DNA of 64,000 bases from Stenotrophomonas indicatrix (GCF_002750975.1 NZ_PEJS01000001.1:310001-374000); one strand, 5' to 3'; counted from the stretch's first letter, positions 14,682 to 23,952 are shown. The notes: generated by a model from the letters alone, not told the origin. Program-made: numbers and translations.

Positions 14682-16703
14682 ATGACTGCGCAAGCGCTGG
14701 CCATGCTGCCCGATCGCTCGCTGACGGTCGCCCGCATGCTTCACCCCGAACGCTCCCACAACGCTGCCATCGATGGCCTGCGTGCACTGGCCGTGCTGGC
14801 CGTCATCGTCTTCCATGCGAACGCGGCGTGGCTGCCCGGTGGTTTCACCGGCGTGGACCTGTTCTTCGTGGTCTCCGGCTTCGTGATCAGCCAGTCGCTG
14901 GCATCGCGTGCAGGCATGCCACTGGGCGCGCTGCTGCTCGATTTCTACCGGCGCCGCGTGCTGCGCCTGTTGCCGGCGCTGCTGGTGATGCTGATGGCCA
15001 CCTTCGTGCTGTCAGCGCTGTTCATTCCCCGCGCCTGGCGCAACGAGCAGTTCGACCAGACCGGCTGGGCGGCGCTGGTGGGTTTCAGCAACGTGGTACT
15101 GGCCGGCCAGCAGGATGACTACTTCTCGCCCGGCGCGGAACTCAATCCGTTCCTGCACACCTGGACGCTGGGCGTGGAGGAGCAGTTCTACCTGGTGTTC
15201 CCGCTGCTGTTCTTCGTCTGGTTGCGCGGCCGCGACCGCTGGCCGTGGTCGCGTGTGCTGTTGCCGGCGCTCACGGTGCTGTCGCTGGCGTGGGCGGCCT
15301 GGCAAGCGCAGACGGCCCCGGCGGCGGCGTTCTACCTGCTGCCGTCGCGGTTCTGGGAACTGGCGGCCGGTGCGCTGTTGTACCAGTGGATGAGCGCGCG
15401 CGGTCCCGGCAAGCGCAGGGACGCGCTCGCACTGCCCGGCCTGGCGCTGCTGCTGGCGGGCGTACTTGTCGCGCCGCAACTGGCGATGCCGGTGCCGGGT
15501 GTGCTGGCCACGGTGGTCGGCACCCTGCTGCTGTTGGCGGCGGTAGCCGGGCATGGCCAATCGCGGGTCGGCCGCGCCCTGGGCTGGGCACCGCTGTCGT
15601 ACCTGGGGCGACTGTCGTATTCGCTGTACCTGTGGCATTGGCCACTGCTGGTGCTGCTGCGCTGGACCTACGGGCTGCAGGGCGCTGCGCTGTGGCTGTA
15701 TCCGGTACTGCTGCTGGCCGTGTCGGCCGCGTCCTACCACTGCGTGGAACGTCCGCTGCGCAGCGCGCTGCCGCTGTTGCGGCTGGCGCCGGCGAAGGTG
15801 CTGGCGATGGCGCTGCCGGTGTTGGGGCTGTGCGGCGCCGGCGCCTGGGCGACGGTGGAGTACCACCAGCAGATCTCGCTCAGCGTCACCCGCGATGGCT
15901 ACGCATGGCAGGCGCGTCGCTACCCGGCGTGGCGACCGCTGGAACCGGTGAGCGCACCTGCCCTCGAAGGGCGACGCCTGTTTGTTGTCGGCGACTCGCA
16001 TGCGGCGGCCTACCGCACGATGACCAGCATGGTCGCGCGACAGACCGGGATGGAGATCCGCCAGGAGGATCGCGGTGGCTGCAGCTTCGTCAATCTGCTG
16101 CGGGCCAGCCCGGCCGACTGCCAGGACTTCATCGAGGACAGCCTGTCGGCCATCGAACGCGACGCGCGCCCGGGTGACATCGTGTTGCTGGCGGCGCTGC
16201 GCATGCCGGAGCTGCGAGGGTTCGACTGGCAGCAACAGGACGCACAGCAGATTTATCGGCAGTTGCGGGCCGAACGCACGCCCGCGCATGCGCAGGCGGC
16301 ACATGATGAAGCCGAGCGTGTGCTGGGCCGCCTGCAGCGGTTGGGTGTGCACGTGGTCATCGATGCACCGCTGCCGCTGTTCAAGGCCGGGGCCTATCGC
16401 TGCTCGGACTGGTTCAACCGTAGCAATCCGGCGTGCGCCGGTGGCCTGAGCATGTCGCGCGCGGATCTGCAGCGGCTGCGTGCGCCGCAGATGGCACTGC
16501 TGGCCGAGCTGGCCGCGCGTTACCCGTCATTGACCGTGTGGGATCCGCTGCCGCTGCTGTGCGGACCGGATACCTGCTCGGCCGTGCAGGACGGTGAACC
16601 GCTGTTCTTCGACAACGATCACCTGAGCGGCCATGGCAACCGCGTGCTGTTGCCCAGCTTCCGGCAGACCCTGATCGATGTTGCGGGCGACAATCCACTG
16701 TAG
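14682..16703 (+). CDS. Membrane acyltransferase with C-terminal SGNH domain (OafA-like)
   Basis: 673 residues. Residues ~25-360 are an acyltransferase-3 domain of about ten membrane helices with the hallmark AAIDGLRALAVLAVIVFHAN (catalytic His after the first helix), GFTGVDLFFVVSGFVISQSL and the EEQFYLVFPL motif. The C-terminal ~250 residues form a periplasmic SGNH domain: GDSH near residue 437 and DNDHLSGHG near 644-650 give the Ser and Asp-x-x-His of the triad. Such fused enzymes O-acetylate cell-surface glycans (LPS O-antigen, peptidoglycan or exopolysaccharide). The substrate cannot be told from sequence. The gene stands alone, and its TAG stop is formed by the GTAG head of a partial SMAG repeat (16702). 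Confidence 0.9.
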   Translation: MTAQALAMLPDRSLTVARMLHPERSHNAAIDGLRALAVLAVIVFHANAAWLPGGFTGVDLFFVVSGFVISQSLASRAGMPLGALLLDFYRRRVLRLLPALLVMLMATFVLSALFIPRAWRNEQFDQTGWAALVGFSNVVLAGQQDDYFSPGAELNPFLHTWTLGVEEQFYLVFPLLFFVWLRGRDRWPWSRVLLPALTVLSLAWAAWQAQTAPAAAFYLLPSRFWELAAGALLYQWMSARGPGKRRDALALPGLALLLAGVLVAPQLAMPVPGVLATVVGTLLLLAAVAGHGQSRVGRALGWAPLSYLGRLSYSLYLWHWPLLVLLRWTYGLQGAALWLYPVLLLAVSAASYHCVERPLRSALPLLRLAPAKVLAMALPVLGLCGAGAWATVEYHQQISLSVTRDGYAWQARRYPAWRPLEPVSAPALEGRRLFVVGDSHAAAYRTMTSMVARQTGMEIRQEDRGGCSFVNLLRASPADCQDFIEDSLSAIERDARPGDIVLLAALRMPELRGFDWQQQDAQQIYRQLRAERTPAHAQAAHDEAERVLGRLQRLGVHVVIDAPLPLFKAGAYRCSDWFNRSNPACAGGLSMSRADLQRLRAPQMALLAELAARYPSLTVWDPLPLLCGPDTCSAVQDGEPLFFDNDHLSGHGNRVLLPSFRQTLIDVAGDNPL

Positions 16704-16763
16704 CGCCGGGCCCGCGCTTGGCTGCTCTCCGTTCCGCTCGCGCAAGCCCGCGCGTCGCGTTGC

Positions 16764-16787
16764 GAGCCGCGCATGGCTCGGCTCTAC
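16764..16787. repeat. SMAG element, inverted
   Basis: GAGCCGCGCATGGCTCGGCTCTAC between the acyltransferase and the FAD oxidase gene. With the GTAG at 16702-16705 it forms the remains of an inverted pair. Confidence 0.75.
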
Positions 16788-16800
16788 CGCCTTCCGCGGC

Positions 16801-18186
16801 CTATGCCGGCGGCAGCACCTTGCCCGGGTTGAGGATGCCATCCGGGTCCAGCGCGACCTTGATCGCGCGCATCGCCGCCAGCGTTTCCGCGGTGAACGCC
16901 TTCGCCATGAAATCACGCTTGGCCAGGCCGATGCCGTGTTCGCCCGACAGCGTGCCACCCAGCGCCAGCGTCAGTTCGAAGATCTTCGGCAGCGCGGCAT
17001 GCGCGCGCGCGTTCTCGTCGGCATCATCGGGGTGGTAGAGGATGTTGACGTGCAGGTTGCCGTTGCCGGCATGGCCGAAGGTGACGATGGTCAGCGAATA
17101 GTCGTGGGCCAGTACCTGCACGCCAGCCACCAGATCGGGGATGCGCGATACCGGTACCACTACGTCTTCGTTGATCTTGCCCGGGGCGACGCTGCGCAGC
17201 GCGGGTGACAAGGCCTTGCGTGCGGCCCACAGCTGGTCACGCGCGCGGCCTTCCATTGCCACGTCCAGTGCGATCATGCCGTCACCTTCGGCGGCGGTCG
17301 CCAATGCCTGCAGCAGGTAGGGCAAGGTGTCGTGGTCGCCGTCGGCTTCCACCAGCAGCATCGCGCCAGCGTCGGGTACGTCGGCACCGTTGAGGCGCAG
17401 CAGCTCCAGGCTGCGTGCGTCCATGAATTCCAAGCGCGTGGGAACGACCGGCTGCGACATCAGCCGCGAGACGGCAGAGGCGGCCGCGTCGGCATCGCGG
17501 TACAGCACACGCAGCCCGGCCTGGCTGACCGGCAGCGGGGTCAGCTTCAGCGTGGCTTCCACGATCAGCGCCAGCGTGCCTTCGCTGCCCACCAGCAGGT
17601 GGGTGAGGTCATAGCCAGTGGCGTCTTTGGTGTAGGCACCGCCGCAGCGGATCACCTCGCCGGTACCTGTCACTGCTACCAGGCCCAGCACGTTGTCGCG
17701 GCTGGTGCCGTACTTCACCGCGCGCGGACCACCGGCATTGCAGGCGAGGTTGCCGCCGATGCTGCAGATCTCGGCGCTGGACGGGTCCGGTGCCCAGAAC
17801 AGGCCGTGCGGTGCCAGTGCCTGCTGCAGCGTTCCGTTGAGCACGCCCGGTTGTACCACCGCACAGCGGTCGCCGGCGCGGATCTGGAGGATGCGGTCCA
17901 TGCGGGTGAACGACAGCACGATGCTGCCGGGCAACGGCACCGCAGCGCCGGTGGTGCCGGTGCCCGCACCGCGCGCGACCAGGGCCACGCCATGCGCGCG
18001 GCAGGCACGCACCAGCGCCTGCACCTGTTCGATGTCGGCCGGCAATGCCACCGCAGCCGGGCGCTGGTGGCGCCACGAGTTGTCCTGCGCGTTCGCCTCC
18101 AGTGCGCCGTCATCCATGCGCCAGCCGTCGCTGCCCAGCAGGGCGGTCAGTTCGGCAACCAATGCGGAGGGCAGGGCAGTACTCAT
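16801..18186 (-). CDS. FAD-linked oxidase, GlcD/D-lactate dehydrogenase family
   Basis: 461 residues beginning at the ATG of 18186 (MSTALPSALVAEL); the frame stays open upstream but runs into the coding sequence of the neighbour. A PCMH-type FAD-binding domain (residues ~40-220) shows RGAGTGTTGAAVPLPGSIVL and the GGNLACNAGGPRAVKYG loop. The C-terminal FAD-oxidase domain contains HAGNGNLHVNILY and SGEHGIGLAKR, which bind the substrate carboxylate in D-2-hydroxyacid dehydrogenases. It oxidises a D-2-hydroxy acid (D-lactate, glycolate or D-2-hydroxyglutarate) and passes electrons to the respiratory chain. Its start overlaps the stop of the DUF457 gene (ATGA), so they are co-transcribed. Confidence 0.9.
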   Translation of the reverse strand: MSTALPSALVAELTALLGSDGWRMDDGALEANAQDNSWRHQRPAAVALPADIEQVQALVRACRAHGVALVARGAGTGTTGAAVPLPGSIVLSFTRMDRILQIRAGDRCAVVQPGVLNGTLQQALAPHGLFWAPDPSSAEICSIGGNLACNAGGPRAVKYGTSRDNVLGLVAVTGTGEVIRCGGAYTKDATGYDLTHLLVGSEGTLALIVEATLKLTPLPVSQAGLRVLYRDADAAASAVSRLMSQPVVPTRLEFMDARSLELLRLNGADVPDAGAMLLVEADGDHDTLPYLLQALATAAEGDGMIALDVAMEGRARDQLWAARKALSPALRSVAPGKINEDVVVPVSRIPDLVAGVQVLAHDYSLTIVTFGHAGNGNLHVNILYHPDDADENARAHAALPKIFELTLALGGTLSGEHGIGLAKRDFMAKAFTAETLAAMRAIKVALDPDGILNPGKVLPPA

Positions 18187-18827
18187 GACAGATCTCGTGG
18201 GGCAGCGGGGGCGGGGTGAATCAGTTTCCAGGCGATGACAGCGCCGGCCAGCGGCAGCCACACCCAGCGCAGTTCCGACAGCAGGGTGGTCAGGCCGCGC
18301 GCGCTGAAGAACTGCGGCGCGAACGGCGACACGCGGATCGGCCGCCAGGGTGCGAAGAAGCGGTGTTCGCTCCAGGGCCAGGCCAGCGCAACGCCAAGGC
18401 CGCCGGAGGTCAACGCATCCAGCAATGGATGGCTGGCGGCGCAGACGAACACGAACGCCGCCGCTTGTACGGTAGATGCCAACCTTGGCTTTGCCGTGGT
18501 AGGTGCCAACCTTGGTTGGCACAGCACCGCCAACCAAGGTTGGCGACTACCGGAGCTGAGCGGCGCCGACCCAGGTCGGCGGCTACCAAAGAACGCCAGC
18601 ACCGCCGCCAACACTGCGAGCACCAGGGCGAACAGCAACGAGTGGCTGGCCCCGCGATGGCCGAACGCATCGGCGTAGGGAATGTGCAGGGCAAACGCGA
18701 GTACATCGGCGTCGGGCAGCATCGCCGCGATCACGCCGGCGCCCAGCAGGCGCGGCGGAATGCGGCCGCGATCAGCAGCGCACCACAACGCCAGTGGTAC
18801 CGCCGCGTGGGTGATGATCGAAGGCAT
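18183..18827 (-). CDS. DUF457 membrane metal-dependent hydrolase-like protein carrying an in-frame repeat insertion
   Basis: 214 residues. HAAVPLAL near the N-terminus, MLPDADVLAF and FGHRGASHSLLFAL are the conserved His/Asp blocks of the DUF457/YdjM family, predicted inner membrane metal-binding proteins; CAASHPLLDALTSGGLGVALAWP is the third block. About four to five membrane helices are expected. Residues ~81-119 (GSRRPGSAPLSSGSRQPWLA and the next 20) do not belong to the family: they are encoded by four SMAG palindromes inserted in the gene without breaking the frame. The insert falls in a loop between membrane helices. Family members without such inserts are about 170-180 residues. Confidence 0.85.
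   Translation of the reverse strand: MPSIITHAAVPLALWCAADRGRIPPRLLGAGVIAAMLPDADVLAFALHIPYADAFGHRGASHSLLFALVLAVLAAVLAFFGSRRPGSAPLSSGSRQPWLAVLCQPRLAPTTAKPRLASTVQAAAFVFVCAASHPLLDALTSGGLGVALAWPWSEHRFFAPWRPIRVSPFAPQFFSARGLTTLLSELRWVWLPLAGAVIAWKLIHPAPAAPRDLS
18472..18586. repeat. Cluster of four SMAG elements inside a coding sequence
   Basis: GTAGATGCCAACCTTGGC (18472-18489, truncated), GTAGGTGCCAACCTTGGTTGGCAC (18499-18522), inverted GCCAACCAAGGTTGGCGACTAC (18529-18550) and inverted GCCGACCCAGGTCGGCGGCTAC (18565-18586). Together they add about 38 codons to the DUF457 gene. Confidence 0.9.
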
Positions 18828-18842
18828 CAGTCACGCACCGTG

Positions 18843-18919
18843 GTAGTGCCGGCCAGGCTGCGCTCTGGTAGGTGCCAACCTTGGTTGGCACAGGAGCGCC
18901 GACCAAGGTCGGCCTCTAC
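18843..18919. repeat. SMAG cluster with a long outer stem
   Basis: A truncated GTAGTGCCGGCC (18843), GTAGGTGCCAACCTTGGTTGGCAC (18868-18891) and inverted GCCGACCAAGGTCGGCCTCTAC (18898-18919). The last two are flanked by perfectly complementary GCTCTGGTAG and CTACCAGAGC, so the pair can form one large hairpin. Located between yraN and the DUF457 gene. Confidence 0.85.
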
Positions 18920-18937
18920 CAGAGCGGACGGTAGCCA

Positions 18938-19306
18938 TCAGCAATCATCCAACCGGAACGCATCGCGCAGCCAGTGCAGCTGCGGTGGTTCGCCCGTGGC
19001 TTCAACCACGTCGAAGCGGCAGGGCGCGTTGGCCACGGCGGGGTGTTCCTGCAGGTACAGCTGTGCCGCGTGGATCAGGCGCCGGCATTTGCGCGGATCG
19101 ACCGAGGCCGCGCCGCCACCGAAGTCCTGTCGCGCGCGGTAGCGCACTTCCACGAACACCACGGTGCCGGCGTCATCCATCACCAGGTCCAGTTCACCAC
19201 CGCGATAACGCACGTTGCGCGCACGCGGCTGCAACCCGGCCTGCTGCAGATGCTGCTCGGCGGCGGTTTCCACCGCCGAGCCACGTTGCAGGTGCTCAGC
19301 GACCAC
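18938..19306 (-). CDS. yraN: YraN-family (UPF0102) endonuclease-like protein
   Basis: 122 residues from a GTG at 19306, chosen because it gives the usual length and the N-terminus [19 protein letters not shown]. The PD-(D/E)xK nuclease core is visible: [21 protein letters not shown], with the Glu and Asp of the G-E-[IL]-D block and the E-V-[RK] motif, then the family-specific [19 protein letters not shown]. The biological role is not established; in many bacteria it neighbours lpoA and rsmI as it does here. It overlaps the end of lpoA by 11 bases and is likely co-transcribed with it. Confidence 0.9.
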   Translation of the reverse strand: MVAEHLQRGSAVETAAEQHLQQAGLQPRARNVRYRGGELDLVMDDAGTVVFVEVRYRARQDFGGGAASVDPRKCRRLIHAAQLYLQEHPAVANAPCRFDVVEATGEPPQLHWLRDAFRLDDC

Positions 19307-21017
19307 CGGCGATCGGCATCGGCCGGCCACCGCTGAAGGTCGACCATGCCGGCTGGCGCAGGATGTTGCCGTTGCTGTCCAGGTACAGCGTGCCGGTGGC
19401 GCCGTCCAGGCCGCCTTCGGTGGCCAGCTTGTCCAGGTAGGCGCTGATCTTCCACGCATCGGCGCCGAAGGCGAACAGGCGGCTGGCGGCGCCGCGCGCG
19501 CTGGGCAGGGTCTGCGCGACCTGGGCAGCGGACGGCACGCCGGACACGCTGCGCACGTTCCAGGCTTCGTTCGGATAGATGATGCCGTCCAGCGCCACGT
19601 CTTCTTCGACCTTGCCACTGCCGGTGGTCAGCTGCGAGGTACCCACGCGGGTGGCACCACCGGCACCGGCCAGCGCCAGCTGCGGGGCCAGCAGGCGGGC
19701 CTGCGGTGCACGTACGGCCAGGAACACGGCATCGACCGCGCCGGCGTTGCGCACCTGCGCGCTGACATCCCCCACGGTTTCGCTGATGGCGATGGTGGCG
19801 GCGACGCTGCCGCCGCGCTGGGCAAAGCGCTGGGCGAAGGCGGCTGCGGCGCGACGGCCGGTGTCGTCGCTGCTGTTGATCACCAGCGCCTTGCTGCGCT
19901 CGCGGCCACGCATGTATTCGGCGGCGACGATGCCGTCGTCCTCCGGTGCCAGCGAGAAACCGGCGCTGCCGGCGGGCGGTGCATCCTTGCCGCGGTTCAG
20001 GCCGAGCACCGGCACCGGCAGCTGCTGGCGGCCGTACACGGCGTCCACCTCGTCGCGGCCGAGCGGGCCGACCACGAAGTCGGCACCGGAAGCGACGGCC
20101 TTGTCATACGCGGCCAGCGCACCGGCCGGGGTACCGGCGGTGTCGAAGAAATTGACCTCCGGACGACGGCGGGTTTCACCGTAGTAGGCGCTGAGCAGGC
20201 CATCGCGCACCGGTTGTGCGGCGGTGGCCAGGCGACCACTGAGCGGCAGCAGCACGGCCAGCTTGGCCGGCGGGCGGTAGCCATCGCTCATCGCTGGCGG
20301 GCGCTTGCTGGTGTCGAACTGGGCGGCGCCATCGCGATCGAACGGGCGCGGCAGCGGCAGGCCACGGGCGATCAGCGCACGGCCTGCAAAGTTGTACAGC
20401 GGGTCATTGGCCGGCAAGGCGGCGGCGCGGCTGCGCAGGGTGGCATCGTCGAGGGTGCCGAGCAGGCCGGAGATGGCGGCCTGGTTCTCGCTGCGCGCGG
20501 TGCCGGTCAGGCCTGCATGCGCACGGGCGCGTTCGGTGGCGGCGCCAAAGGCATCGCCGGTGGCCTGCAGGGCACTGGCGCGGGCCAGTGACCAGCGCGT
20601 GCGCAGGCTCGGGTGCACGTTGTCGGCATGATCCTTCAGCAGGGCCAGTGCCTGCGCCGGCTGCTTGTCGGCCAGCGCCAGCTCGGCGCTGGCCAGCTGG
20701 TAACGCTGCAGGCTGGCGCCGGTCAGCTGGCGGGCGGTCACCTGGCCCAGCAGGCTGCGCGCGCGCGCGCTGTCGCCGGCCAGGTGCCAGGCCCAGGCCG
20801 CATCGGCCAATGCGTTGCTGCGGGCACCGCCACGCAGGGTCGCGGCCAGCGCTTCCAGTTGCAGGGCGGCGTCGCGCGGCTTGCCTTGTTCAATCAGCGC
20901 CAGCGCCTGGCTCTGGGCCGGCGATTCGGGCGTGCTGACGAGGCTGGTGGTGGCACAACCGGCCAGCAGCATCAACGACAGCGACAGGGCAGAGATGCGT
21001 GCGGCGGGCTTGTTCAT
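19296..21017 (-). CDS. lpoA: Penicillin-binding protein activator LpoA (LppC family lipoprotein)
   Basis: 573 residues from the ATG at 21017 ([21 protein letters not shown]); a start four codons upstream (21029) is possible. LLAGC is a lipobox, so the protein is anchored in the outer membrane. The N-terminal ~200 residues are helical TPR-like repeats (many A-x-x-A-L pairs). The C-terminal part is a periplasmic-binding-protein-like domain with [27 protein letters not shown] and [15 protein letters not shown]. In enterobacteria LpoA reaches through the peptidoglycan to activate PBP1A. The arrangement rsmI divergent from lpoA-yraN is the same as in E. coli, which strengthens the call. Confidence 0.93.
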   Translation of the reverse strand: MNKPAARISALSLSLMLLAGCATTSLVSTPESPAQSQALALIEQGKPRDAALQLEALAATLRGGARSNALADAAWAWHLAGDSARARSLLGQVTARQLTGASLQRYQLASAELALADKQPAQALALLKDHADNVHPSLRTRWSLARASALQATGDAFGAATERARAHAGLTGTARSENQAAISGLLGTLDDATLRSRAAALPANDPLYNFAGRALIARGLPLPRPFDRDGAAQFDTSKRPPAMSDGYRPPAKLAVLLPLSGRLATAAQPVRDGLLSAYYGETRRRPEVNFFDTAGTPAGALAAYDKAVASGADFVVGPLGRDEVDAVYGRQQLPVPVLGLNRGKDAPPAGSAGFSLAPEDDGIVAAEYMRGRERSKALVINSSDDTGRRAAAAFAQRFAQRGGSVAATIAISETVGDVSAQVRNAGAVDAVFLAVRAPQARLLAPQLALAGAGGATRVGTSQLTTGSGKVEEDVALDGIIYPNEAWNVRSVSGVPSAAQVAQTLPSARGAASRLFAFGADAWKISAYLDKLATEGGLDGATGTLYLDSNGNILRQPAWSTFSGGRPMPIAGGR

Positions 21018-21098
21018 GATCGGGTCCATGCGATGAGGGCAGCGGCCTTGGCCAGGTACACGCTAGGATTCTACCCTTGCCCCGTGAGTACCGCTGAA

Positions 21099-21917
21099 AT
21101 GAGTGTCCCAACCCTGTATGTCGTCGCCACGCCGATCGGCAACCTGGCCGATCTGAGCCCGCGCGCGCAGGAGGTATTGCGTTCGGTGGCGGCCATCTGC
21201 GCCGAGGACACCCGCCGCAGTGGCCAGCTGCTGTCCCATTTCGGCATCCAGCAGCCGCTGGTGGCCCTGCACGAACACAACGAAGAGGCCCTGGCCCAGC
21301 GCCTGGTGGCGCGGCTGCAGGCGGGCGAGTCGCTGGCGCTGGTCAGCGATGCAGGCACCCCGCTGGTCAGCGATCCGGGCTTCCGGCTGGTGCGTGCCGC
21401 GCGTGCTGCCGGCATCAAGGTCAGCCCGATTCCCGGCGCCTGCGCGGCCATCGCTGCGCTGAGCGTGGCCGGCCTGCCCAGCGACCGCTTCAGTTTCGAG
21501 GGATTCCTGCCGGCCAAGGCCAGCGGCCGCCGCGATCGCCTGCAGGGGCTGGCCGGCGAAGTGCGCACGATGGTGTTCTACGAATCCTCGCACCGCATCA
21601 CCGAGTCGTTGGCCGACATGGCGGCGATCTTTGGCGGCGAGCGCCCGGCCGTGCTTGCGCGCGAGCTGACCAAGCTGTTCGAGACCGTGCTGGATGGCGA
21701 CCTGGCCGGGTTGCTGGCGCAGGTGGAAGCCGATGACAACCAGCGCAAGGGCGAGTTCGTGGTGATGGTGCAGGGCGCTGGCGACGATGCCGAGGCGCAG
21801 CTGGCACATGGCCGGCACGTCTACGCCAAGCTGAGCGAGCACCTGCCACCGTCGACCGCAGCCAAGCTGGCGGCCGAGTTGACCGGCGCACCGCGCAAGG
21901 CGTTGTACGGCAGTTGA
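21099..21917 (+). CDS. rsmI: 16S rRNA (cytidine-1402-2'-O)-methyltransferase RsmI
   Basis: 272 residues from the ATG at 21099; a GTG five codons earlier (21084) is also possible. TLYVVATPIGNLADLSPRA is the N-terminal signature, AAICAEDTRRSGQLL and LVSDAGTPLVSDPGFRLVRA form the SAM-binding tetrapyrrole-methylase fold, and VFYESSHRI is the conserved C-terminal block. It methylates the ribose of C1402 in the 16S rRNA decoding centre, in partnership with RsmH, whose gene is at 25.8 kb. It is divergent from lpoA with ~80 bp between the start codons, which must hold both promoters. Confidence 0.96.
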   Translation: MSVPTLYVVATPIGNLADLSPRAQEVLRSVAAICAEDTRRSGQLLSHFGIQQPLVALHEHNEEALAQRLVARLQAGESLALVSDAGTPLVSDPGFRLVRAARAAGIKVSPIPGACAAIAALSVAGLPSDRFSFEGFLPAKASGRRDRLQGLAGEVRTMVFYESSHRITESLADMAAIFGGERPAVLARELTKLFETVLDGDLAGLLAQVEADDNQRKGEFVVMVQGAGDDAEAQLAHGRHVYAKLSEHLPPSTAAKLAAELTGAPRKALYGS

Positions 21918-21927
21918 GTGGGTGAAG

Positions 21928-21993
21928 GAGATCCACGCCATGCGTGGATGAAAGCAGCCCGGAATGCAGTAGATCCACGCCATGCGTGGATGA
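21928..21993. repeat. Two direct SMAG elements
   Basis: GGAGATCCACGCCATGCGTGGATGA (21927-21951, head mutated to GGAG) and GTAGATCCACGCCATGCGTGGATGA (21969-21993), same orientation. They lie between rsmI and the PDZ gene. Confidence 0.85.
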
Positions 21994-22019
21994 AGTGGCC
22001 CTGGACAAGGATGAGGACG

Positions 22020-22808
22020 ATGTCGGCAAAAGGACTTTCACTGGTGTTGGCCCTGGCCCTTTCCGCCCACGCGTGGGCGGGCGAGGAGATCGATCCATCG
22101 GATCTGGGGCGTGGCTTCACCGGCTATGAGTTGTTCGATCCTGGCCTGGTGCAGTTGCGGCAGGGCCCGTATGTGGAAGGCAACCACGCGATCGTCATCT
22201 ACACCGCCGCACGGGAGGCCGTGGACCTGGCCGAGGGCTGCCCGCAGGTGGACCCCGCTGCGCGCGAAGCGATCGAGCAGGCCTACCAGCAGATGGCGGC
22301 CAGCCAGCACCGGTATGTAAGTGCGCGCCAGTGGACGCGGCTGCGCGAGGCGCTGCACGGCAGCTACAAGCAGCCGCCGCTGCGTGGCGTGCTGGAATGT
22401 GGCGCGTTTGCCATGCAGGCCCCGCATTTCGATGAACGTATGGAGGGGCGCCTGCTCGCCCACACCGAGATGTCGCGCTCGGCCAACGGTGCCGTCGATG
22501 ATCGCGCCGACGCGTTGCGGCCCGTGCTGGGGTTGGGGATGGCGGGAGGGACGCTGGTCAATCACGTGCTCAACGGCAGCAACGCCGAGCGGGCCGGCCT
22601 GAAGGCAAATGACGAGGTGCTGTCGGTGCAGGGAACCGCCGTGGCGACGACCTACGGCATCGAACAGGTCCTTCGCGCGTACGCGCCCGGTGATCGCATC
22701 CAGCTGAAGGTGCGCCGCACGGTGCTGGATCTGGCAACCGGGGCCTCGTCGCAGGAGCTGGATATCGCGCTGGTGCTCCAATCGCGGGCAGCGCTGCTGG
22801 CCCGTTGA
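22020..22808 (+). CDS. Exported PDZ-domain protein
   Basis: 262 residues from the ATG at 22020 (MSAKGLSLVLALALSAHAWA, a clean signal peptide); the open frame further upstream runs through two repeats. The central part has no recognised family and contains two cysteines that may pair (AEGCPQVD and LECGAFAM). Residues ~165-235 are a PDZ domain: GLGMAGGTLVNHVLNGSNAE, then RAGLKANDEVLSVQGTAV and the final strand RIQLKVRR. No protease domain is attached, so it may act as a periplasmic adaptor. It stands alone ahead of rnpB. Substrate or partner unknown. Confidence 0.8.
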   Translation: MSAKGLSLVLALALSAHAWAGEEIDPSDLGRGFTGYELFDPGLVQLRQGPYVEGNHAIVIYTAAREAVDLAEGCPQVDPAAREAIEQAYQQMAASQHRYVSARQWTRLREALHGSYKQPPLRGVLECGAFAMQAPHFDERMEGRLLAHTEMSRSANGAVDDRADALRPVLGLGMAGGTLVNHVLNGSNAERAGLKANDEVLSVQGTAVATTYGIEQVLRAYAPGDRIQLKVRRTVLDLATGASSQELDIALVLQSRAALLAR

Positions 22809-22919
22809 GCCTGCAGGTGCGGTGTGCAGCCACGCGTGGCGTGGCTCTGCTGCGGGGGCGGATGAACCGCACGCCGCAATCAAACCGGCAGGGCGGGCCC
22901 GCGTACGCTAGAATGCGCG

Positions 22920-23275
22920 CGGCGGAGTCGGCCAGACAGTCGCGTCATCCCTTCGGGGGTGCCGAGGAAAGTCCGGGCTCCATAGGGCAAGGTGCCAGGT
23001 AACGCCTGGGCGGCGCAAGCCGACGGAAAGTGCAACAGAAAGATACCGCCTACGTCTTCTTCGGAAGGCCGGTAAGGGTGAAATGGTGCGGTAAGAGCGC
23101 ACCGCGAGTCTGGCAACAGACCGGTACGGCAAACCCCACCTGGAGCAAGACCAAATAGGGATCCATTGGCGCGGCCCGCGTTGGATCCGGGTAGGTTGCT
23201 TGAGCGTTGCGGCGACGTAACGCCTAGAGGAATGACTGTCCACGACAGAACCCGGCTTATCGGCCGGCTCCGCCC
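22920..23275 (+). ncRNA. rnpB: RNase P RNA, bacterial class A
   Basis: The universally conserved cores are present: GAGGAAAGTCCGGGCTCC-like text (GCCGAGGAAAGTCCGGGCTC at ~22962), the GGTAAGGGTGAAATGGTGCG and AGAGCGCACCGC blocks in the middle, and the 3' ACGACAGAACCCGGCTTATCGG. The ends pair (GAGTCGGCC at the 5' end with GGCCGGCTC near 23262), giving about 355 nt, the normal class A length. A -10-like TAGAAT at 22909-22914 lies just before the 5' end. It is the catalytic RNA that removes 5' leaders from pre-tRNA. Confidence 0.97.
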
Positions 23276-23291
23276 CTTCATTCCATCCACG

Positions 23292-23455
23292 TCCATCCAC
23301 GCATGGCGTGGATCTACCACGTCCATGCACGCATGGCGTGGATTTACCTATCGCCATGCACGCATGGTGTGTGGACCTGGTAGTGCCGGCCGCTGGCCGG
23401 CAACCGCGGGACCTGCCCGAAGATCCAGAAGTTGCCGGCCAGCGGCCGGCACTAC
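23292..23455. repeat. SMAG cluster downstream of rnpB
   Basis: Inverted copies TCCATCCACGCATGGCGTGG...CTAC (23292-23317) and TCCATGCACGCATGGCGTGG...TTAC (23322-23347), a decayed third (~23352-23376), then a pair GTAGTGCCGGCCGCTGGCCG (23380-23403) and inverted TTGCCGGCCAGCGGCCGGCA with CTAC (23432-23455). Confidence 0.85.
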
Positions 23456-23472
23456 CGGGACGATGACCGGGC

Positions 23473-23952
23473 TCAACCCGGCGTGCGGTACTGCCCGGCG
23501 GAAATGAACTGCGAGAAGCGCTCGCACCACACCACCACGGTGGTGAACTGGTCCACGTCCACATTGGCCGGCACGTCCACCAGGAAGCGGTTGAAGGTCT
23601 TGACCTCACCGACGCGCTGGGCCTTGTCCTTGATCTTCAGAAAGTCCGCTTTGTTGTCGACGAAGTCCTGGACCAGGTAGACCTTGTAGTCAGGACCCGG
23701 GCCCATCTTGCCGTTGAAGGCGACCTGGCGCGCGCTGACGCTGACCTTGCCTTCGGCCCAATGCACCGCGTCACTGCCTTTGAGGTCGCGACGGAAGGTG
23801 GTGTGGTAAGTGGCGTCGGCCATCGCCGCCTGCACCTGCGCGACCGGCGGATCATCGGGAGCGATCAGGATGGGCAGCAAATACACGCCCAGGCCGAAGC
23901 CAAGGCCGAGGGTGAGCAGGTGGGTGGCGAGCAGGATGAGGATGCGGCGCAT
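23473..23952 (-). CDS. DM13-domain protein with membrane anchor
   Basis: 159 residues. A single N-terminal membrane segment (ILILLATHLLTLGLGFGLGVYLL) is followed by a DM13 domain (~55-159): HWAEGKVSVSARQVAF, GPDYKVYLVQDFVDNKADFL, KTFNRFLVDVP and VVVWCERFSQFISAG with the one conserved Cys that gives the domain its predicted redox role. DM13 is thought to take part in electron transfer; its bacterial function is not settled. The product probably faces the periplasm. A 270-bp region upstream (23953-24222) holds a 71-codon frame without recognisable family plus a SMAG element. Confidence 0.85.
   Translation of the reverse strand: MRRILILLATHLLTLGLGFGLGVYLLPILIAPDDPPVAQVQAAMADATYHTTFRRDLKGSDAVHWAEGKVSVSARQVAFNGKMGPGPDYKVYLVQDFVDNKADFLKIKDKAQRVGEVKTFNRFLVDVPANVDVDQFTTVVVWCERFSQFISAGQYRTPG

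Noticed and set aside
17332..18219. 295-codon plus-strand frame opposite the FAD oxidase
   Set aside because: Shadow frame; the minus-strand oxidase has complete FAD-binding motifs.
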